NCBI GenBank assembly: GCA_027563935.2
Contig: CM050447.1
Location: 79,097,461 to 79,161,460 of the forward strand
DNA: 64,000 bases
From: Costus lasius
Taxonomy: Eukaryota > Streptophyta > Magnoliopsida > Zingiberales > Costaceae
Direction of reading: 5' to 3'
The position numbers and the translations under genes are program-made. Every line of letters begins with the position of its first letter. The stretch's first letter is position 1. Positions 57,440 through 64,000 of this stretch are shown here, in pieces. The notes below the pieces were generated by a model. The model was not told the origin of the DNA. It searched no databases and saw nothing but the letters and a program-made list of their open reading frames with translations.

Positions 57440-58250
57440 TCTGAATACGTTTGTTCTCGCAGGTATTTTAAGCAATCGGCGCCACCAAAATCTTGATATT
57501 TGGTGTCACTAGGAAGAACTCACTTTGCTCTACGAGAGGGACGAGTTGATCCAATCGAAGCTACAATGGATCAATCTGAAAAATATGGCAACTTTTTATA
57601 TCTGATTTAACTCCTGCAATTGTTTTATGAACTAATCTGAGTAGTGTTTTTGTTGCAGGTATTTTGAGTACTTGGTGGAGCAAAGGTCCATAACTTTCAT
57701 ACGATTACGAAGAATGCATATTGTTCTTTCATTTGGACTAATTTATGCGAGCCCAGATTGATCAGATCAACCTACAAAATTCCTCATCTTTTGATAATTG
57801 ATTTACTCCTGCACCTGATTTTCTTTTATAATCCAAATTAGCTTTCTTCTTGCAGGTATTTAACATGCCTCAACATGATATAAAGCCACACCTTCGACAC
57901 AACTAGAAAGAACATATATTGTTCTACCTCACGGATTGGTTGGGTTAATTGAAGAGTTAGCCAAACGTCTTTAAGAGATAGTGCTAATTTTGAGCTCTGA
58001 TAACATCTCTGCACTAGTTTATTCTGCCAATCTGATTAGCCATATTGATGTAGATACTCTACTTGCCTGAAAGTTCTTTATTCTCCAATCTTAATGCGAT
58101 GCTAAAGAACTAGTCTTGTTCTACATGCTGGTTTAATCGGTTCGAATTTTTGATGCAAGGATTTTCCTATAAGGCTTAGCTACTTTTCTTAAATGATATC
58201 TATCTGTAACACTGAATTCTAGCTGCTTATTGTGTTTTTAGGTTTTAAAT
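57440..58250 (+). repeat. 196-bp units with splice-acceptor-like joints
   Basis: A pyrimidine tract followed by GCAGGTATTT recurs with its AG at 57461, 57657 and 57854; a degenerate unit lies near 58040 and TTTTTAGGTTTT at 58238. Each joint follows an AATCTGA(T/G)TAG-like segment. Confidence 0.72.
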
Positions 58251-59078
58251 ACTTTTTTTTTGGTTTTCTCATCACGTGTCTCCACCCCACATCAGTCGGC
58301 GACAAGGATAGAGGCTTTAGCGAGATGGGATGGCATCAGCGACGAGGGAAGAGGCTTCGGCGACGCGTGGAGAGGGTGAGGTGGGAAGGCTTCGGTGACG
58401 AGGGAAGAGGTGAGGTGGGTTTCGGGAGCAAGAGGGTTTCGGGAGTGAGCAGTGTGAGAGAGAAAAAAATGGTTTTTCGTCTAAATCGAAGGGAAAGGTT
58501 TGAGGGGGAAAATGCCCTAAATTTCCCTCTTGTTTTCTTTCCTTTCTTCCCCTTTATTTCAGTTAATCAAAGGAAAAGGTATTTTTCCTTCATTTCCCTC
58601 TAGAAATCTCTCCTCTGAAACTGGCTGTTTCCCTTTTCTTCCTCCTACTCTTATTGTGTTTCCTTGAATGAAAAACTGAAAGGAAAGAATGGAAAACACA
58701 TTGAATCTAGACACAAAATGCTACTAGATTCAATGTACGTTTTCCTTCTCTATTGCTTGTTGATGCACTCCACTGCTTGCCAACGTGCACTACCGCTGTG
58801 AACATCTCGAGTAGCTCATCCTGCCACCAAATAGGAGTTCGCAAGCTCAATTGCTTGCCATTGCACTTCGCTGCCATGAACAAGGTGAGTGGCTTGCTTT
58901 CCTTTTTCCCTTTTCTTCCTCCAACCCTGAACCTACCCCAATGTATCGCTTGTCTCCCCAACATTGCTACTCACACTCTCCTGCTCGGCATCATGCTCCT
59001 CTATTCATTGACACTCTCTACCGCTGTGACTAACACGAGCAGCTCGTCCTGCCATTAGGGAGGAGCTTGCTATTAGCA
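58251..59078. other. Spacer without a clear gene
   Basis: It includes a purine-rich stretch (58300-58480) with repeated GGCTT(C/T)GGCGACG-like units. Two related segments at about 58800-58860 and 59030-59065 share AGCTC(A/G)TCCTGCCA and AGGAG.T.GC blocks. No domain is recognisable. Confidence 0.5.
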
Positions 59079-59405
59079 TGAGAGTAGATTATAGTATTTC
59101 TATCTAATCAACAAAATAACAAAGTTAAAACAAGACTAAAAGAACCTAGAGGCGCAGAGAATCCTGTTGACCCTAGGTAAATATTTGGGCTCTCGTGCGA
59201 GTATAATCCAAATAGAACACTCAGGATATAACCAGTATCCTTCTCCTATAGGTCACGACCGTAGAGAAGTTGATCGGCTACCTTTGGACCTTGAGCAGCA
59301 AAAAGAAGAAAGAAGGCTGTGGGGTTCTTGCAAATGCTAATAGCTATGTAATTTCTGTTGTGTCTATACTCAGGGGTCACACGCCAATTTATAGGCTAAA
59401 CCCCC

Positions 59406-61407
59406 TGATGACTCTAAATTTCATAATGTTTTTCATACTTATTTAGTAGTCTTTTGAGCCATGATCTTACTCTTTTGCTTTGTTTTTATACCTTTTTTAC
59501 CATATACTTTGGAATCTACACCGTCTTTAGTTTTTGATCAATTTTAGGTAAAAAGGCATCATTATCACCGGTTTTCGAGCAATCTCAATGCATGAACGAG
59601 TTCTAACCATCAAGAGGAGCCTACCCATAAAATTTCAACTCAAAAAGGTTCTTCTACCAAAAATACAGCACTGCCGTGTAAATATACATGGTACCGTATT
59701 TCACTGCTTTCAACCAGACAAAAATATGGTACTGCCGTATTTTGTCCCAGAATGTTCACGGTACCGTATTTTGCGCTGATTTCATCCAGAAGACCTAAGC
59801 GAGAATACGGCACGGCCGTGTAGAAGTACACGGTACCGTATTTATTGGCGATCTAGAACAAAAAAGTTCAACAGAAATACGACACTGCTGTGGATGTGTA
59901 CACGGTGCCGTATAATTGGACGAATTTAACCAGTAAGTTTTGACACAAATACGGCAGTGCCGTATGAATCTCCACGGTGCCGTATTTTCTGTCAATTCCG
60001 ACCAGAAGGATTTGGCGAGAATACGGCACTGCCGTATTTACGAGGGACATGCTCACGGCACCATATTATTTGCCCAGAACTCACAGAATGAAATACGGCA
60101 CGGTCGTATGAATGTTCACGGTGCCGTATTTTGGAACTCTGAATTCCAATTTTTTCGCCCGATTCTTGCAAAGATCATATCTTTTGATCCAGACCTCCAA
60201 ATTAAGGGGAAAAAGAGGTGGTGGACTCGGGGAAAAGAGGAGAAGACACACAAAGCAAAAGGAACAATTTTTATCCACGACTTAGGGAGAATTCGAGAAA
60301 AATCATCGCCACACTAGGGTTCATCGCCGTTTGCTGCACAGACCATCTCTGAGCATGATTTTTGAGAAGAAGCTTCGCCTAAGGAAGAAGAATACATCAC
60401 AAAATTTTCGACTTGAAAGGAGATCAATGGAGGGAGGAATCATCAAAAACGTGCTTGCGACACTATTCATCGCGAACTCGAAGACAAATTTCAGGCTGTG
60501 ATTTACTTGCAGCCCTGTTTTGTAACTTTTACTCCTTCCTTACTATCTCCAATCATATTAAAAATCATGTTTTGCTGTGATTCTTCCATCATGTTAGCTT
60601 AAATTCTTCTTGGGACAAGGGGGTGTTATTCTCTTGATATTTTAATGACTAGATAACTTTTCTCACATCAATATATCTCTGCTATGGTTATTTTACTCAA
60701 GTGATTTATTGCCTTCAATCACTTTTAGTATCGTGCTTTAACATGTTTTGGAGTTTTATGCTATGGACTGAGAAGATGATATCATAGAACTTGGAACCCT
60801 ATAATTTATTGTAAGAACTCATCGTAAGAGATTGGTTGTGCTCTTATCGTTAGATTTTAGAAGTTTATTTCTTGTTATTGACATGACCTAGAATTTATTG
60901 TTGTCACAGACATGATAACGTGCTAGAGATAGACGTTAGATTGTTAGAAAGCCTTGAGTAAAACCTGTGAAACTAAGGCACGAGAGTGCTTAGTTTTGCT
61001 TGAGATCTTGGTATTGAGATGGGATGCACGAGAGTGATCCTTAATCTCCTTAACCGAAATTCACTTATATTTAGCATTGGATTGATCTTGTGCGAGAGTG
61101 AGGATCGTTCTTTGCAAACTAGTTGCGCGAGAGTGAGTTAGTTTGTTTATTAAGTGAATTATATCTTAACCGTGAGATAAATTGATGATTCTTTAATTCT
61201 ATTTAGTTATGAATATTAAGTTGAATGAACCCCTAGTCCCGATTCTCTCATCCTGATCTGCTTCAATTATAGTTCGATTGCTTTTTACACAATTCTCGAT
61301 TCGCTTAGCTAGTTAAAACTCAATTAGTTGGTACTTAACAATGAAGTCCCTATGGTTCGATATCTTAATTATTACTTCGAGTATCTGTGCACTTACGGAC
61401 TACAACA
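59406..61407 (+). mobile_element. Solo Athila-type LTR (2.0 kb)
   Basis: It starts TGATGACTCT and ends ACTACAACA, and is flanked by CCCCC on both sides (59401-59405 and 61408-61412). The start resembles the LTR start of element A (TGATGACATG). The end matches the fragment in element D's RNase H. It has no internal coding region. It carries a 72-bp palindrome array (59660-60135) and four CACGAGAGTG-like motifs at 60978-61140. Confidence 0.83.
59660..60135. repeat. 72-bp array of paired palindromes
   Basis: Seven units begin with ATACGGCACTGCCGTA or a variant at 59663, 59723, 59804, 59877, 59949, 60021 and 60093. In each unit a second palindrome, CACGGTGCCGTATTTT or CACGGTACCGTATTT, follows about ten bases later. 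The last four spacings are 72 bp, and the earlier ones drift. Confidence 0.88.
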
Positions 61408-62191
61408 CCCCCACTATTAGAGCCGTTAGATTAAATCTGATGGCTGCCACAAATGTGCCACTAATAGCATTCCTAAAATTAAAATAATAAAAGAATAGCA
61501 AATGAAATAAATAAAATATAAACCCAATAAAAACAAAAAAAAATAAAATGAAAAGTTTTAATTTTAAAATCCAAACAATCCCCCATAAAATTAAAACTTT
61601 CTTAAATATAAATAAATTAAAAAATAGATTAAATTCAATTTCTGCTCATTATCCATATTGTGCAGTCAGTAAAGTGCACTTAAAGGCATATCCTTTACTT
61701 CGTTGGAATGTCTCCATCTGAAGGAAAAATAGTGAACTAGTCTTGAAATACTTTCCTTTGACCCAGACTTTAATATTCCCACACACAATACAAGGTGGAC
61801 CGATTGCGGGGTTGCACATTTTTTGGCCGTGCGTGTGTATCTTCATGAGGAGCTTTTGAGGGTTGTCTATGTCCTCAGCCGCGGCCGTATACAGACTCTC
61901 TCATATAGGAAGTTCCCTGTAAGGGATGAGTGTAGAGGCTCATCTCATGGTAATTAACCACTTTGAAAAATTTTCCTTACCTCTACAATAAGAAGCATAA
62001 GACTATCCTCAGGAATGGGAGTGTAGAGTATAACTCTATCACATAAATTTTCATACACCATAGTGTTTTATAATTTTTTTACTTTTCAAAGTGCTTCTCA
62101 GCCAATCAATCAGTTTGTTACTACCACATTGAACCTCCTACAAGTGATCTCCTATCACAGAGGTTGGTTTCCCACAGTTGAAAGACATTTC

Positions 62192-62485
62192 TTACAGACT
62201 AATTCTCATTCCTCTTGATACTTGTAGGATTTTAGTCATAGGTAAGTCTTTGGTCAAGCCATCAGCTAAGTTGTGGTTAGTCTTTACAAAAGAAAGAGCT
62301 ACAATTCCATGTGAGTCCAGCTATCTAATAGACCTTTGTCTAATTTTAATATGACGACTCATTTTAACATTTATTAATTTCTTTTTACAGAATGCAATTG
62401 CAGCTTGAGAATCACAATGAATTGAAACAAGAGTTGAAACAGCAGAAGAAAATGGAAGTGAATAAATTAAATTCTTTAACCATTC
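62192..62485 (-). pseudogene. copia RNase H C-terminal fragment
   Basis: One frame reads EWLKNLIYSLPFSSAVSTLV, SIHCDSQAAIAFCKKK, VKMSRHIKIRQRSIR, a stop, LDSHGIVALSFVKTNHNLAD, GLTKDLPMTKI and SRGMRI to a TAA at 62192-62194. These are the last conserved blocks of copia RNase H. It is interrupted by one TAG and cut at 62485. Confidence 0.87.
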
Positions 62486-62668
62486 AGCTAGGGGTGGGCA
62501 ATCGGTTTTTACCGAAACCGAATATACCGATTTAAATTTACTGATTAAAAATTTACTGATTTTTTAAAAACTGATGCCGAACTGATTAAATAATTTACCG
62601 AATCTATACCAAACCAAATTTACCGATTGGTTTTCGGTAAATTCGGTAAATTACCGAATCTATACCAT
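62486..62668 (+). mobile_element. hAT-like terminal fragment or MITE
   Basis: It begins CTAGGGGTGGGCAATCGG, like the ends of many plant hAT elements, followed by alternating ACCGAA and CGGTAAAT words that pair with each other. I found no matching opposite end or target duplication. Confidence 0.45.
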
Positions 62669-62769
62669 TAGCTTTTGTTCAGGTGTAGTGAAATTTCTGA
62701 GCTTTAGTTTGATCTTCACTTTCGGTTTGTTAACCAAATTCAAATGTGTAAATGGATATTTGCATGCAG

Positions 62770-62946
62770 GGTGACGATTATCTCATTGGAGAAGATGGAA
62801 TGGCTAGGCAAATGTTCCCCAATCACTAGAAAGGGAAGAATAGACTCTACTGTGCCGGGCTAGCAAGAAGAGGAATTCATGGGTCTGCAAAGGATGCTGA
62901 ATATATTTCTAATGATATTGCTTGTGACTATCACGCTCAAAAGTAA
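62770..62946 (+). pseudogene. Last exon of a YUCCA-type flavin monooxygenase, broken
   Basis: After the acceptor TTTGCATGCAG the frame reads GDDYLIGEDGMARQMFPNH, a TAG (62827-62829), [30 protein letters not shown] and a TAA at 62944-62946. This matches the C-terminal part of indole-3-pyruvate monooxygenases, where the interrupted position is the tryptophan of NHWKGKNGLYCAGL; TGG to TAG is a single change. The remaining exons, including the FAD and NADP binding sites, are not in the window; the hAT-like fragment and a copia end lie upstream. The intact protein makes auxin from indole-3-pyruvate. This is a remnant. Confidence 0.75.
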
Positions 62947-64000
62947 TGCCTTCCCTACATCTCAAATAATAAGTAGGGACTGTGGCAGTATTTCCATGTA
63001 AAATAAATCCATATTATTTAAATCTAGTTTATTAGACAACGTAACTGCAGGCAACAACAAATAAATCGCAAGGTAGTAGTAACTGCAAAGTTCAATTTCA
63101 TTTCCCTATTTTATTTTGAACACATTCACGTTTTATCAAAATCAAAGCAATGATTAAAATATCCAAAGTATCCAACCACATTTAGCATGAACACTTCCCC
63201 TAAATTTGATACTCATCAGATGAAGATGTCAAGTGAAATAAAATTAAGCGCAAACCCAGTCACAAATTCACAATGTTTACACAATTCACAACCCAGTCAT
63301 TAGTCATTACAACACTTCAAGTCTTCAACAAAACTTACAAACAATCATGAGTCAACACTTCAACTACACAGTCTATAGAGTTAATCTATTTTAGCAAACA
63401 CTTCCACAGTGGACAACTTCAACAGCCATTGAAACCATTGAAACCAAGTCTTCCTCCACGTAGCAAACTTTCCAAGTCATTGAAAGTTGAAACTAAGTCT
63501 TCCTCCATGTAGCAAACTTTCTAGCCATTGAAACCAAGTCTTCCTCCACATAGCAAACTTTCAAACAGCCTGGACAACTTCAACGAAATTTAAAACTCAA
63601 TCATTACAATACATATTAAACAGAATTCAAAACTTAAACTTAGTCGTTGCAAATTACAATACCAAAAGACAGGCTGACAAGAAGCAAATTCTGCAAAGAA
63701 GAGTTTACAATACCAAAAGACAGCCAAAACTCCTCGATTTGGCCAAAGAACCAAATTCTGCAAAGAAGAGTTTGCAAATTAGAAATTCTTAGACAAGAAA
63801 TAAATAAATGTTAAAGGTTTAAATTTGATTATCGACACTTAACACTACTTGTCTTCACGCCATGTTTGAAATTCTGCAAATAACACAATTGATGAATTGA
63901 GTTTAGCAAACTACAAATTACAAAAGGTTCAAAACAATCACAAATAAAATAAAATAAAAATTGTTCCCTGTGTTTGACCTATTGGTTGTCTTTTCCTCTT
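62947..64000. other. AT-rich region with short tandem repeats, no gene seen
   Basis: TTGAAACCAAGTCTTCCTCC followed by ACGTAGCAAACTTTC occurs three times at 63435-63565. CAAATTCTGCAAAGAAGAGT occurs twice, at about 63686 and 63752. I recognise no protein or RNA gene. Confidence 0.6.

Larger units (their letters stand above)
56160..58250 (+). repeat. Intron-like dispersed repeat, copy 2
   Basis: It shares blocks in the same order with 34380-35800, including GTTGAATGAATGAAATAG, GGTGCTTGTGTCACCTAG, the GC-rich block at 56820-57410, and GCAGGTATTTTAAGCAATCGG. No coding domain is visible; frames in the GC-rich block are proline and serine rich in several phases. Its right half is an array of roughly 196-bp units. 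I do not know the family. Confidence 0.6.
59079..62485 (-). mobile_element. 3' end of a copia element (H), LTR split by a solo LTR
   Basis: On the minus strand it has the C-terminal RNase H (62485-62192), a 3' untranslated region, a polypurine tract (61587-61578, TATGGGGGAT) and an LTR starting TGTTTGGATTTT at 61577. The LTR is 61577-61413 plus 59405-59079; 59406-61407 is an inserted solo LTR. The LTR would end TACTCTCA at 59079, giving TG and CA termini. It contains a TATA box, CCTATAAATTGG, near 59385-59396. The 5' part of the element is missing beyond 62485. Confidence 0.8.

Noticed and set aside
57042..57444. Overlapping frames of about 100-117 codons on both strands
   Set aside because: Low-complexity GC-rich repeat shared with 34870-35400. 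Open in many phases and without a domain.
59660..60135. Considered the regular array as a CRISPR-like array
   Set aside because: The context is a plant LTR, the spacers are also repeated, and no cas genes exist. It is a tandem repeat of 72 bp.
1..64000. Looked for endogenous pararetrovirus, LINE, ribosomal RNA and ordinary tRNA genes
   Set aside because: I recognised no coat, movement or LINE-type protein motifs and no complete cloverleaf. The only tRNA-like place is the one reported inside the solo LTR. A profile search could still find short remnants.

Overview
The window reads as nuclear DNA of a flowering plant. The evidence is intron-containing rubisco activase and LTI65-like genes, a YUCCA-like exon remnant, and a dense nest of plant LTR retrotransposons. 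The rubisco activase protein looks monocot-like to me, but that is an impression and not a result. Only about 4 kb (49.8-53.6 kb) looks like ordinary gene space. Nearly everything else is mobile DNA, and most long open frames outside the genes are retroelement pieces.

Layout. 0.6-6.1 kb is a decayed Ty1/copia element on the minus strand with 260-bp LTRs. From about 6.2 to 41.4 kb lies a nest. An old minus-strand Athila-type (Ty3/gypsy) element C was split by a plus-strand Athila element A (7315-25069, target duplication GTATA). A was itself split by a minus-strand Athila element B (11871-21070, target duplication GCTAT). Further right, C-derived sequence was split by a minus-strand copia element D (27965-40432, target duplication ACTAG). 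D then received a truncated Athila-type LTR in its RNase H, an unrelated intron-like repeat in its leader, and a 2.36-kb solo LTR (36941-39299, target duplication GACTG) in its 5' LTR. 41.4-44.5 kb is a region of tandem repeats without genes. 44497-49310 is a nearly complete PIF/Harbinger DNA transposon with a Myb-like ORF and a three-exon transposase. Then come two convergent host genes, an LTI65/RD29-type stress gene (plus) and RCA (minus). 53.6-59 kb is AT-rich intergenic DNA and a second copy of the intron-like repeat. 59.1-62.5 kb is a copia 3' end whose LTR holds a 2.0-kb solo Athila-type LTR (target duplication CCCCC). 62.5-63 kb has a hAT-like end fragment and a broken last exon of a YUCCA-type monooxygenase.

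How the parts relate. Elements A and B keep gag, protease and the Athila ORF-1 but lack reverse transcriptase, RNase H and the integrase core; C is too truncated to judge and shows no polymerase either. In B the protease frame runs directly into the integrase C-terminal GPF module. They look like non-autonomous elements moved by a partner outside the window. The most unusual signal is non-coding: each Athila-type LTR family here carries clusters of palindromes at a similar place in the LTR, but with a different sequence word in each family. In A and B a second cluster of the same word sits inside the element, between pol and ORF-1. A small hairpin in the 3' non-coding region has the same fold in three copies, with a base-pair-preserving change between two of them.
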